From: Spisula solida
Lineage: Eukaryota; Mollusca; Bivalvia; Venerida; Mactridae
NCBI GenBank assembly: GCA_947247005.1
Contig: OX365948.1
Location: 41,048,601-41,112,600 of the forward strand
Reading direction: 5' to 3'
DNA: 64,000 bases
Shown here: one piece after another, positions 13,701-20,470 of the stretch
Position numbering within the stretch: position 1 is the first letter of the stretch
Layout: the number at the start of each line of letters is the position of its first letter
The notes under the pieces: generated by a model
What the model was told of the DNA's origin: nothing
Database searches by the model: none
The model's input: the letters and a program-made list of their open reading frames with translations, nothing else
Translations under genes and position numbers: made by a program

Positions 13701-15424
13701 ACCGGTGGTCACACTGTTAGCAAAATCGTGTCAGATTTGTAACTTTGTCATTTTTTTACTGGATTTTAATATCGCTTGGTCCAAATGTTCACCACATCAA
13801 GACAGTGTGGCATGCACAAAATGCAGGTCTCTTGCTGAAAGGTCAAGGTCACACTCAGAGGTCAAAGGTTATATAGTCATGCAATTCGTGTCCACTCTGT
13901 AACTTTGTCGTTTTCTACTGGATTTTATAATTGCTGAGTACAAATGTTTACCACATCAAGACCGTGTGTCATGCACAAAACGCAGGTCTCTTGCTGAAAG
14001 GTCAAGGTCACACTTAGAGGTCAAAAGTTATATAGTCATGCAAGTCATGTCCGCTCTGTAACTTTGTTGTTTCTTAGGCCAGAGTTTTTTAATTTTTTGT
14101 TACTCGGACATTTTTGAGAAAAAAGTCCACAGGAGGAGGGAAAAAAATAAAAATAAAAACTCCCAAAATGTAGTTGGTGGTGGATTGTAGTCAATGGCGG
14201 TCCATTATTGAAAGCAACAATGTTAGTTCTAACAGCAAAATTATCTTAAAACAAATACAGTGCACATGTATCTGTATCATTGATAAAGAATTTTAAAAAA
14301 TCTACAGAAATTTAATTACATGTACAATTTATTTTAAAATAAATTTCAGTTAAGATATTTTTTCAATGATACCTATGACACAGTGGTAAATGAGAGCACT
14401 ATACCTACTTATCATTAGTAAAATATTGAAATACATAATAAAACATGGTATATAGTAACATTACCATCAAAATATTTGATATAAAAAATTTGTACAATTA
14501 AAGATTTCCAATTTTTTTTTTTTAAATTGCCAAAAAATAGGGCAGGAGGGTCCAAGTAACGAAAAATCAAAGAACTCTGGCCTTACTGGATTTTATAATT
14601 GCTTGGTACACAATATATAATAGTCATGTTCACCACACCGAGTAGGTTACCAAGTAGGTGTATCATACTCACAACCCAGGTCCCTAGCTCAAAGGTCAAG
14701 GTCACACTTAGAGGTCAAAGGTTATTATAGGCCTGCAAGTCGTGTTAGCTCTGTAACATTGTCGTTTCTTACTGGTGTTTAAATTGCTTGGTACAAACGT
14801 TTACCACATCAGGATGTGTCATGCATAAGAGCTAGGTCCCTAGCTCAAAGGTCAAGGTCACACTTATAGGTAAAAGGTAATATAGTCATGCAAGTTATGT
14901 ATGCTCTGTAACTCTGTTGCTTCTAACTGGATTTTAAAAGTAACTTTTGTTATTATACCCCTTGTTATTATAAATGTGTCTTTACACTATAATTTCAATA
15001 ATATTCTTGTGACAAGGCAGTGCTGCGGGGGTATGATTCATCACTCCAGTGATAGCTCTAGTTAGAACTAAAATGTTCTGCTTTATAAATTTTATAACAA
15101 CAACGACAGACTTTGTGTGCTATGGTATCTGTCTAACATGAAGCATTGTTCTCTCAAATTATACTGATTTCATTCAATGACATAAAAAAACGTTTTATTA
15201 TTTTGTTATTTGACATATTAAAGAAGCATACATTAAAAGAGATTCACATTAAGTTATTCATGGCCAAATGTTTGTCTTTCATGGCTGTATTTTCTGATTT
15301 ATAGACAAAAACTCCTAGTAAACCGTCTTCTGTGAGTGGAAAACGCAGTACGCCATTAAGAGGTCGTCCTCGACCGGTCATCAGTGATGACGATGATGAT
15401 GATGATGATGACGACGAGAATTAG
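1627..15424 (+). CDS. SMARCA4: SWI/SNF chromatin-remodelling ATPase, C-terminal half (12 exons)
   Basis: This is the catalytic subunit of the BAF/PBAF (SWI/SNF) nuclear complex, which uses ATP to slide or evict nucleosomes. Twelve exons join without a frame break into 1818 nt (605 residues plus stop). Joined parts: 1627-1757, 2574-2904, 4041-4298, 7157-7234, 8247-8354, 9191-9301, 10429-10676, 11382-11487, 12028-12129, 12970-13117, 13591-13667, 15305-15424. Domains in order: end of the Snf2 insertion region, helicase C lobe (motifs IV-VI), SnAC coupling region, AT-hook (KKRRGRPP), bromodomain, Ser/Asp-rich acidic tail. All introns are GT-AG. The start codon, DEAD/H lobe, HSA and QLQ domains lie before the window. 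Most invertebrates have one brm/BRG1 orthologue, so the SMARCA2 versus SMARCA4 distinction should not be pressed. A broken inverted copy lies at 25977-35298. Confidence 0.95.
2574..2904 (+). CDS. SMARCA4: SMARCA4 exon 2 (helicase C lobe, motifs IV-V)
   Basis: 331 nt after a tttttcag acceptor, ending CAG|GTACGT. It encodes the start of the second RecA lobe: [22 protein letters not shown] (motif IV region), [15 protein letters not shown], then [14 protein letters not shown] (motif V) and [11 protein letters not shown]. All the catalytic-lobe residues that can be checked against the family are present. A MITE (2917-3174) sits only 12 nt after the exon end. Confidence 0.97.
2917..3174. mobile_element. 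MITE with 19-21 bp TIR
   Basis: The ends are CTGGCCCCGATCTCCCGAA and its inverse, TTCGGGAGATCGGGGGGCCAG. Inner sequence is also self-complementary (gctcaaattgagat / atctcaaattgagc type). It lies inside intron 2, 12 nt after exon 2. No open frame of note. Confidence 0.8.
3578..3836. mobile_element. hAT-like MITE, family E
   Basis: The ends are CAGGGGTGTC and GGACACCCCTG. The inner phrases attaatccgga and aaagttatggtca recur at 12156-12418 and 20149-20408, so this is a dispersed non-autonomous family. CAGGGG termini are common in hAT MITEs; no clear 8-bp target duplication was found. Confidence 0.65.
3846..3975. repeat. Dispersed repeat, family F
   Basis: It shares the order 'aaggntaagttagtactggtta ... 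ggaaaac ... gtatntaactg ... gtgttaaac.tgaa' with 5745-5905, 10285-10385 and, more weakly, 19790-19870. Non-coding. Confidence 0.6.
4041..4298 (+). CDS. SMARCA4: SMARCA4 exon 3 (motif VI and start of SnAC)
   Basis: 258 nt, from acaatttcag|GAT to GAACTG|GTATAG. It encodes [13 protein letters not shown] (helicase motif VI with the arginine finger region), [20 protein letters not shown] and [18 protein letters not shown]. It ends with a [11 protein letters not shown] stretch that I do not recall from vertebrate SMARCA4. Reading through the donor gives an immediate TAG, so the splice is required. Confidence 0.95.
4420..4822. repeat. Dispersed repeat, family C
   Basis: A gtctgtcg-type head is followed by two internal copies of 'ttcaataactcaagaatgctttg ... 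acatgga ... aacagtagatg' and a caaggtcac tail ending in ggggcatacg. A related copy is at 12580-12932. This composition is typical of intronic repeats in bivalve genomes (my general impression). Confidence 0.6.
4823..7156. other. SMARCA4: Intron 3 (second part)
   Basis: AT-rich intronic sequence. Apart from the family F copy (5745-5905) I see no exon or structured element. The open frames here are short, overlap no family motif and lack splice context. Confidence 0.6.
5745..5905. repeat. Dispersed repeat, family F
   Basis: A second copy of the family seen at 3846-3975, preceded by the small palindrome ccacatgtgg. The same palindrome heads the 19.8-kb copy. Confidence 0.55.
7157..7234 (+). CDS. 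SMARCA4: SMARCA4 exon 4 (SnAC region)
   Basis: 78 nt, ttgtag|GAG to CAG|GTACGT, encoding [20 protein letters not shown] and then EFDIYQ. This matches the vertebrate block around [12 protein letters not shown]. SnAC (Snf2 ATP coupling) links ATP hydrolysis to histone contact. The exon is followed by an intron holding a 50-bp minisatellite. The inverted copy at 29744-29821 differs at 3 of 78 bases. Confidence 0.93.
7528..8150 (+). repeat. 50-bp minisatellite containing a 5' splice-site consensus
   Basis: About 12 units of 50 bp in intron 4 of SMARCA4. The typical unit contains aattCAGGTAAGGGGAAGTA, followed by actgaataatggatgta and ttatgatgat. Most units read CAG|GTAAGG in the sense orientation of the gene, an excellent match to the U1 donor consensus. 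Units differ at few positions (caggtaagg, cgggtaagg, cagacaagg). The corresponding intron of the inverted copy holds a different array. Confidence 0.95.
8247..8354 (+). CDS. SMARCA4: SMARCA4 exon 5 (SnAC region)
   Basis: 108 nt, cttgacag|CAA to GAG|GTATGT, encoding [20 protein letters not shown] and then [16 protein letters not shown]. The inverted copy at 28370-28477 differs at only 2 of 108 bases, far fewer than the other exon pairs. Confidence 0.95.
8575..8775 (+). mobile_element. tRNA-derived SINE (degenerate)
   Basis: The head tagcctagtgattgagcatc resembles a tRNA A-box region, and gagatcccatcctaggct follows where a B box would be. The tail cttgctaggcgctcagcata resembles a shared 3' domain of metazoan SINEs as I recall it. 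A related tail occurs near 55865-55985. Confidence 0.45.
8878..9125. mobile_element. MITE, family D
   Basis: The ends are foldback: ggtactgttttatcaaagc and gctttgataaaacaatacc, with aaatttaaattctttataatt and its inverse internally. Related copies: 11808-11965, 17949-18196, 22755-22832 and 57062-57310. Confidence 0.8.
9191..9301 (+). CDS. SMARCA4: SMARCA4 exon 6 (end of SnAC)
   Basis: 111 nt, gtttcag|GTT to AGA|GTAAGT, encoding [20 protein letters not shown] and then [17 protein letters not shown], which closely matches the family. No copy of this exon is found in the inverted pseudogene. Confidence 0.95.
9338..9640 (+). mobile_element. Non-autonomous element, family A
   Basis: It begins atgcccccgtatcaatagat and continues with gggaggcatatagtgattca and a gttcgttcgt tract. 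The second copy at 17591-17848 keeps a matching ggggg-cat end, suggesting ATGCCCCC/GGGGGCAT termini. It lies in intron 6. Confidence 0.65.
10285..10385. repeat. Dispersed repeat, family F
   Basis: A third copy (gagtgagtactggttaggaa ... cattaaacgtgaataaag), ending about 45 nt before exon 7. Confidence 0.5.
10429..10676 (+). CDS. SMARCA4: SMARCA4 exon 7 (AT-hook, start of bromodomain)
   Basis: 248 nt, gttacag|GCA to GATAG|GTAAGG. It encodes [18 protein letters not shown], a Lys/Pro/Ser linker with KKPTRKRKK, the AT-hook KKRRGRPP (minor-groove DNA binding) and the first bromodomain helix [17 protein letters not shown]. It ends with two bases of a Ser codon completed by T11382. It may seem to stop at TAG 10675-10677, but the donor GTAAGG removes that stop. 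Confidence 0.94.
11382..11487 (+). CDS. SMARCA4: SMARCA4 exon 8 (bromodomain)
   Basis: 106 nt, ttctag|T to AAA|GTAAGT. It encodes [20 protein letters not shown] and then [15 protein letters not shown]: the ZA loop and helix AZ of the bromodomain, with the typical LPEYYE and P-DF motifs. Exons 8 and 9 are absent from the inverted copy. Confidence 0.95.
11808..11965. mobile_element. MITE, family D (partial)
   Basis: It begins ggggtaccgttttttcaaag and continues through tttaaattctttataattc and aatactaatactgattc. The distal TIR is missing. It shares the central part with the 57-kb copy. Confidence 0.55.
12028..12129 (+). CDS. SMARCA4: SMARCA4 exon 9 (bromodomain acetyl-lysine pocket)
   Basis: 102 nt, ttaacag|AAA to CAG|GTACGT. 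It encodes [20 protein letters not shown] and then [14 protein letters not shown]. The Asn of LYN is in the position of the conserved acetyl-lysine-binding Asn of bromodomains. Confidence 0.95.
12156..12418. mobile_element. MITE, family E
   Basis: The termini are gggtcctataattctgg and taggacccct, with inner attaatccggaattccgg and acaaagttatggtcatttga. It matches 20149-20408 over most of its length. Confidence 0.65.
12580..12932. repeat. Dispersed repeat, family C
   Basis: Repeated 'aggtcaaggtc ... gacctt ... tggtntccgatcaataactcca' blocks with a ggctgccattggggcgaatg end, as at 4420-4822. It ends about 40 nt before exon 10. Confidence 0.55.
12970..13117 (+). CDS. SMARCA4: SMARCA4 exon 10 (end of bromodomain, Ser/Asp-rich tail)
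   Basis: 148 nt, acttacag|ATA to GATA|GTAAGT. It encodes [20 protein letters not shown] (bromodomain helix C) and then a run of Ser and Asp residues (about 26 residues), a likely casein-kinase-2-type phosphorylated acidic stretch as in the family. The Ser/Asp coding is low-complexity (gatgatagtgat type), a natural site for replication slippage. Two partial copies of its 3' end lie in the pseudogene. Confidence 0.93.
13591..13667 (+). CDS. SMARCA4: SMARCA4 exon 11 (Lys/Glu-rich)
   Basis: 77 nt, gtttcag|CCC to GAG|GTAGAC. It encodes [20 protein letters not shown] and then KAGDSE. It has low complexity and is highly charged. The homologous exon 26822-26898 in the inverted copy has exactly the same length and the same unusual donor (gtagac), which supports this being a real exon. 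Confidence 0.85.
14077..14582. mobile_element. MITE with TTA target duplication (PIF/Harbinger-like)
   Basis: The TIRs are GGCCAGAGTTTTTTAATTTT and the inverse of AAAAATCAAAGAACTCTGGCC, about 30 bp imperfect. The element splits the phrase tttcTTActgg of the 180-bp repeat, leaving TTA on both sides. An uninterrupted tttcttactgg is seen near 14764. A 3-bp TTA/TAA duplication is the signature of PIF/Harbinger transposition. A family G element (14263-14392) is nested inside. Confidence 0.8.
14263..14392. mobile_element. Small MITE, family G (nested)
   Basis: Foldback: tgtatcattgataaagaatt and the inverse of ttttttcaatgatacctat. Related pieces: 19549-19673 and 39783-39872. Confidence 0.55.
15305..15424 (+). 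CDS. SMARCA4: SMARCA4 last exon (second AT-hook-like motif, acidic C-terminus)
   Basis: 120 nt after tttatag, ending with TAG at 15422-15424. It encodes [20 protein letters not shown], then RPRPVIS and a run of 10 Asp followed by EN. LRGRPRP fits an AT-hook core. VISDDD corresponds to the VVSDDD near the C-terminus of vertebrate SMARCA4. The broken counterpart is 25977-26091. Confidence 0.92.
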   Translation, partial: TKTPSKPSSVSGKRSTPLRGRPRPVISDDDDDDDDDDEN

Positions 15425-15660
15425 GGTACACACGATAAGGATTAGTGTACACACATGATGATAAGTGTATAGACAACAATGATCAGTGAACATACATGAG
15501 GATTAGTGCACACAACAAGAATTAGTGTACACACATGAGGATTAGCTTACACACGAAAAGGATTAGTGTATGCACGAGGATTAGTGTACACACAACGATG
15601 ATTTGTGTGCACACACAGGAGGATTAGTGTACAAACATGAAGATTAGTATACACACTAGC
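15425..15660 (+). repeat. ~20-bp degenerate repeat directly after the stop codon
   Basis: About ten units of the type 'gtacacacatgaggatta', with many substitutions (gataagg, gatgata, gaggatt). It starts one base after the TAG. It is transcribed if the 3' UTR call is right. Non-coding. Confidence 0.8.
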
Positions 15661-15879
15661 ACGCCAATATTTATGATACTTACATTGTGTGTATAAAACT
15701 TGGGTTATAAACTTCTGATAACAACTGTTACAAAAATGTGTGGAGGTTTATGAATTTAATGATGAATATGTTGTTGACATTTTTATATTGTGTTACATTA
15801 TTTTACATCGTACGTGAGTTCTACAGTGTCTTATTGTATGGTCTGTAAAACTATTGAGTATTTGTATTGTTACACATCC

Positions 15880-16095
15880 GTTGTGCTGGCTGGTGCCCAG
15901 CTGAAGTAATTGTATCATCACATGGCTGGTACCCACGTCAAACCGTCATCTTTTATCGCAAGTAACAACAGTTAATCATTGTGTGATTAGTACCTACTGT
16001 ACATCGTCATCGTTTATCACGGGTGACAACAGTTTATCATCGCAAGGCTGGTACCCATATCACACCATCATTGTTTATCTCGAGTGACAATAATT
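15880..16095 (+). repeat. Three-copy ~75-bp repeat in the 3' UTR
   Basis: Three diverged units with 'ggctggtaccca ... cgtcatc.tttatc.c..gtgacaacagtttatcat'. The second copy has gattagtacctactg in place of ggctggtaccca. Confidence 0.65.
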
Positions 16096-16506
16096 GCATT
16101 TTCATTATCATCTCATTAAAGTCTTTATTCTGACTTACTTTGTTATGAAATTCTACATTCAGCCTTTGAGTTGAAAGGAGTCATAGCTGTATATACATCT
16201 TCAAATAAAATCAATCTTTTCTTGTTCAAAACATCACAACACTTTTTTCATTGCATTTAATATTGTCGGTGTTCATTTTTGATGTTGTGTGAGAATAAAT
16301 AAATGATACATTTTTTGTAACTTTGTGTATTTTATGTCTTTTACAGGTGACCTTACTATGATAATTCACTTACATTATAAGACTGAATTTCAGACTTTGG
16401 CTTTAAATCTACAAAACAGAAATTTACTAGCATTTCTTTTCTATTGAATCTAAACCAATGAAAATTTGTTTGATTAGTTGTAACATACTGGACATGTTTG
16501 CTAATT

Positions 16507-16770
16507 AGTCCCCTACCGGTTTTTGACCGGAGGGGACTATAGGTTTGCCCTCCGTCTGTCAGTCAGTCCGTCAGTCAGTCTGTCCGTCCGTCAAACAATC
16601 TGGATCCTGACATAACTCAAACAGTTTCCAAGCTAGGTTTATGAAACTTGGTATGTGGATAGGGGGCAATAAGGGGATTATGCACGTCTAAAAATATTTT
16701 GATTCTGACAAAAATTGTGGTTGCTATGGCAACAGAAACATTGAAAATGGCCTCAAACCGGTAGGGGACT
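16507..16770. mobile_element. Non-autonomous element, family B
   Basis: Ends agtcccctaccggtttttga and the inverse of caaaccggtaggggact. The inner part is a gtctgtcagtcagtccgtc tract and cataactcaaacagtttcca. A degenerate copy is at 19050-19382, and a TIR fragment at 13694. Confidence 0.75.
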
Positions 16771-17590
16771 TCTGTATTGCTTGCAATTCTTAATTAATGT
16801 TAATATTGAAATCCAAACATTTATAGCATCATGAGAGTGAAAGTAACATTTCACATTTTGAAGTCTAAGTCGAGTTTCAAAGTCCAAGTTTCAAAATCTT
16901 GAGTTAAGTCTGAGTTTCAGACTTTAAAAGTTTGTGAATAATGTCCCACCAATATTAATCTGTCTTTTTAAATTATTAGCATGATTTAATAAACTTCTGG
17001 TTGATATTGAACTTAATCTTTCGAAGTTTAAGATTCAACTTCAATGTTTTTGACACAAAAATGTATGTCTCTCTCAAAGGACGATTATGAACATAAAAAA
17101 ATGAATGTGAAGTTTTGTTGAAATCTGATCATTGGTTAAGGAGAACAAGCGTGGACTAGTTTGTGACGTCTATACACACACGTGACACCCATGCAGGAAT
17201 ACGTCTAGCACAATACTGATAAGCCTCCACCACTTTGTTTGAGACATAAATATCAGAATACAATCCATTGTGTGTCTACTTGATAACAAATACACAATAA
17301 TTAGTTCAAACTATCAATAAATAAAAAAGTTATTTAGTATTGAAAACTACAAAGTATATAAGTGCCTCTCGAGTGTAAATCGAGTTTAAGTGGCTGATTG
17401 TGATTTATATCAAATCATAATGTTTGTACATGTGGCCAAACAGCTGTTGGGCAAATCTTTGTAGCCAACTTTTCTGATCTATATTCTATAACAAAAAAAC
17501 TGGATATAAAGTTCACTTAAAAAATGATCTTACATCAACATTGGATGCAGGCTACAAAGTTGTACAGGGTAGATGGTAGACACTATTTTT
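16771..17590. other. Intergenic, nothing recognised
   Basis: AT-rich sequence downstream of the SMARCA4 gene. No gene, RNA or clear repeat structure seen. Confidence 0.5.
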
Positions 17591-17848
17591 ATGCCCCCGT
17601 ATCGATAGATCGGGAGGCATATAGTGATTCACCTGTCCGTCCGTCCGTTCGTCCGTCCGTCCTGGTTAACCCAAATTGACCGTTTCTTCTAGCATTAATA
17701 TGGCTTGCTACAAAGCTTTCATACTTGCATGGATGTTGTGTATGAACACTCTCCACACACCAGTACCACCTAACCCCATTTTGACCTTCACCTTGACCTA
17801 ATTTTGGACTTAGACTTATTTATGGACAAGGCTTCCACAGGGGGCATA
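17591..17848 (+). mobile_element. Non-autonomous element, family A
   Basis: It begins atgcccccgtatcgatagat, has a (gtcc)n-like stretch (gtccgtccgtccgttcgtcc) and ends agggggcat. It is closely similar to 9338-9640. Confidence 0.75.
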
Positions 17849-17948
17849 AGCGTTTATTGAACGCAGTCTTGTAAATATTGTTTCAAAGTCCCACTGGTCA
17901 ATGATATTTCTCTCAAACTACCAAGTCACATTATCCTGACACTAGCAG

Positions 17949-18196
17949 TTACCTGGGTAATGTTTTATCAAAGCACTTGGGAAAATCTTTAAGTTACGCT
18001 CAAATTTAAATTGTCATTCTTTAACAAAGTTCTGCAAATTGGTGACGGATATAGTTTGTAGGAGTTCAGTGACTGAAACATTATAGAAATAGCAGATCTC
18101 TTTACAACACTTTATAATTGTAAACAAATTACGAAGAATTTAAATTTATGTGTAAGCTTACGTTTTCTGCAAGTGCTTTGATAGAACAGTACCCTG
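17949..18196. mobile_element. MITE, family D
   Basis: The ends are cctgggtaatgttttatcaa and gctttgatagaacagtaccc, with the same internal palindromic core as 8878-9125 (acggatatagtttgtaggag). Confidence 0.75.
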
Positions 18197-18229
18197 GACC
18201 TTACTATGGTGAGGGTCAAGCAAGGGAAA

Positions 18230-18320
18230 TATATAAGTACCATTTGTAACAACTTTGGTATGACCAGACTGGTATTGAACCGGAGATGTCTCACACTTGA
18301 AGCGGATGCTCTACTACTGG
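18230..18320 (-). mobile_element. tRNA-like SINE head (minus strand)
   Basis: On the minus strand it reads gtagagcatccgcttcaagt, then ccggttcaatacc, the spacing of tRNA A and B boxes. The same agagcatccgcttcaa phrase is present at 35345-35365. Confidence 0.5.
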
Positions 18321-18744
18321 ATACATCATATGGATCCTTTTAAATCAAGTGGTTGATAAATACAGGTAAGTTTAATATAAAGCTGGCAGCTGTAAGGACA
18401 ATGATCAATAGGAGAGATCACCGTATTCATATGCAAAATGCCTATAATCGGACAAAGATAAATTGGCTGAGCTATAAATAGTACCAGAACATAAACATTC
18501 TTGTTTTCCTTTTGCACATGAAGTAAACTAATAAGGTGTATTAACTTGAACACTAAAGCAGACGAGAAAATAGCTCAGTCAGTACAGAGCAAGGTCGAGT
18601 CATAACAATGTCATGTTTTTATTATCTCACTTTTTGACTAATTTTTTGCATCAATTCTATATATTTCCTGTTGATGTTTTCGTTCTATTTCGTTTCATCT
18701 TTATTACACTTTGTAATTGAAAATTGATAAGAAAACGAAAAAAC

Positions 18745-18850
18745 AATTATGATAAAAAGACACAACGAGTATTCGAACCTGCATACAATAATATAATGTC
18801 AGGTACATCATCTATTGGAGGATGCGTTACCACTGAGCCACTGGCGCTTT
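18745..18850 (-). mobile_element. tRNA-like SINE head (minus strand)
   Basis: The minus strand reads gtggctcagtggtaacgcat, then gcaggttcgaatactcg, a good B-box match (GGTTCGAAT). The interval between the boxes is longer than in a plain tRNA, so I call a tRNA-derived element, not a functional tRNA gene. Confidence 0.45.
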
Positions 18851-19049
18851 ACGAGAAATGATTGCAGCATGAGAATGTCTACACATTGTTTCGATTAATT
18901 AGACGTGAAGGTCATTGTTGTGTTTATTTACTTGTGCTAAATTTGACCCGGCCAATTTATGTTTGTCCAACTATACAAAACCTGTCATTCATCAATAGCT
19001 AGCTGGTGGTACTAATCCCTTTGTATACAAACACGATCTCTCCTATTAT

Positions 19050-19382
19050 AGGTCCTACGGGTGTTCAACCGCAGGGGACTTAAGTTTGCCCTCAGTCTGC
19101 TGGTCAAGAACCTGGATCCTGCCATTACTCAAACAGTTTCCAAGCTAGGTTATTGAAACTTAATATGTTGATAGGGGCAAATAAGGAGATGCTGCACTGG
19201 CTAATATTTTTTTATTCTGACTAAAATTGTGAAAACGTGTAAATCAAATCTGGATCCTGTTGATAAGTTACCAAGCTTGGTATGTGGATAAGGGCCAATA
19301 AGGAAATAATGCACATGCAAATATTGTTTGATTCTGATAAAAATTGTGGTGACGAAAATAGTGAAAATACGTCATAAAGGGA
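19050..19382. mobile_element. Degenerate family B element
   Basis: Contains cctggatcctgccattactc and aaacagtttccaagctaggt as in 16507-16770, and part of the element is duplicated (gataaggggccaataagg type phrases twice). Confidence 0.55.
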
Positions 19383-19548
19383 CTTTAGTATTGTATGCAA
19401 TTCTTCAGTTACTTGTTTTACTAAGAACGAGCTAAATCTTGCTGAACAAGTAGCTTGGATGGAGAGGAAGGTTGTCCCTAACAGGATTGATTGCTTTATA
19501 TATACATCAGAAACATAAGATATGTATAGTACACATATTGACAAGGAA

Positions 19549-19673
19549 AAGGCACAGGTAACTTAAAATTGATAAAGAATAAAAAAATATTTTGTAATCA
19601 TTCTTTTTTGTAAAACTGATATATTTTTCTAAAATGTAGAAATCTTTATCAATGATACAGTTGCCTGTGGTAA
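19549..19673. mobile_element. MITE, family G
   Basis: Ends cacaggtaacttaaaattga and the inverse of tcaatgatacagttgcctgt. The left end is more diverged than the right. Confidence 0.5.
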
Positions 19674-20148
19674 AAAGAGAAATATCTTCATAGAATGTAA
19701 TTTATAAAACAGTGCTTCTCTCTCTCTCTCCACCAAAGTGATCTGGGTTCAAATAACGGGTGTGGCAGTCTATATTCTACGGTCTGACACGTCTTCCACA
19801 TGTGGAGAACATGCTAGTTGTTTGCGGAAGAAGCAAGTTAATACTGATGGAATATTTCTAAAATTCCATGAAAAAACGGTTAGATGAAACGACCATCAAA
19901 TAAAACTGAACATTTTTCGAAAAATGATACTAAACACGGCAATTGACATTTTTCGAAAAAATGATACTAAACACGACAATAACAAAATAACAAAACATAC
20001 AGATAATAATGATGTTTTGTGAATATTTAATACTGCTTGAACGTCTATAAAAACACATGGTTCTGTAAACTCTTCAAAACAAACATATCTTGATTTAACA
20101 CCACCATGCAAATAACACTAAATCTATTCCATACACATATTGTTTTAA

Positions 20149-20408
20149 AGGGCCCTGCAATTCCAGAATGATCCGGATGCTTAAAAGAAATTAACTTTTC
20201 TGCAGAAATTAAACGTTATTTGATTAAAAAATACCAATAATTGACTGAGTTATAACGTTAGTCATTTCAAATTGCACAAATTATGCCGAATTTTAACAAA
20301 CAATATTTGAAACAAGTTTTTAGTGCAGGGATGTGAGCTAATGGCACCCAAAAACAGACTTGCGTTTTAAATTTCAGGATTGGGCATTTTGCCGCGGTAG
20401 GACCCCTG
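20149..20408. mobile_element. MITE, family E
   Basis: Starts agggccctgcaattccagaa and ends ttgccgcggtaggacccctg. It aligns with 12156-12418, and its right end matches a fragment near 790-820. Confidence 0.65.
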
Positions 20409-20470
20409 TATCTTTGAATCATCCACACAGAAGTTTATAACTATATTTTGCTTGTAGCTATCCAAGTTTG

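Larger units (their letters stand above)
13690..14945. repeat. ~180-bp tandem repeat interrupted by a MITE
   Basis: Blocks of 'actggattttataattgcttggtacaaa... accacatca ... gctgaaaggtcaaggtcacac ... gtcatgcaagt.. gctctgtaactttgt' repeat about four times. The 14077-14582 element is inserted in the middle of one block, and the flanking blocks give the empty-site sequence. Confidence 0.75.
15425..16310 (+). other. SMARCA4: SMARCA4 3' UTR with polyadenylation signals
   Basis: Sequence after the stop codon. AATAAA occurs at 16204-16209, and overlapping AATAAATAAA begins at 16294; either could set the transcript end. The UTR contains two tandem repeats (15425-15660 and 15880-16095). Confidence 0.6.
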
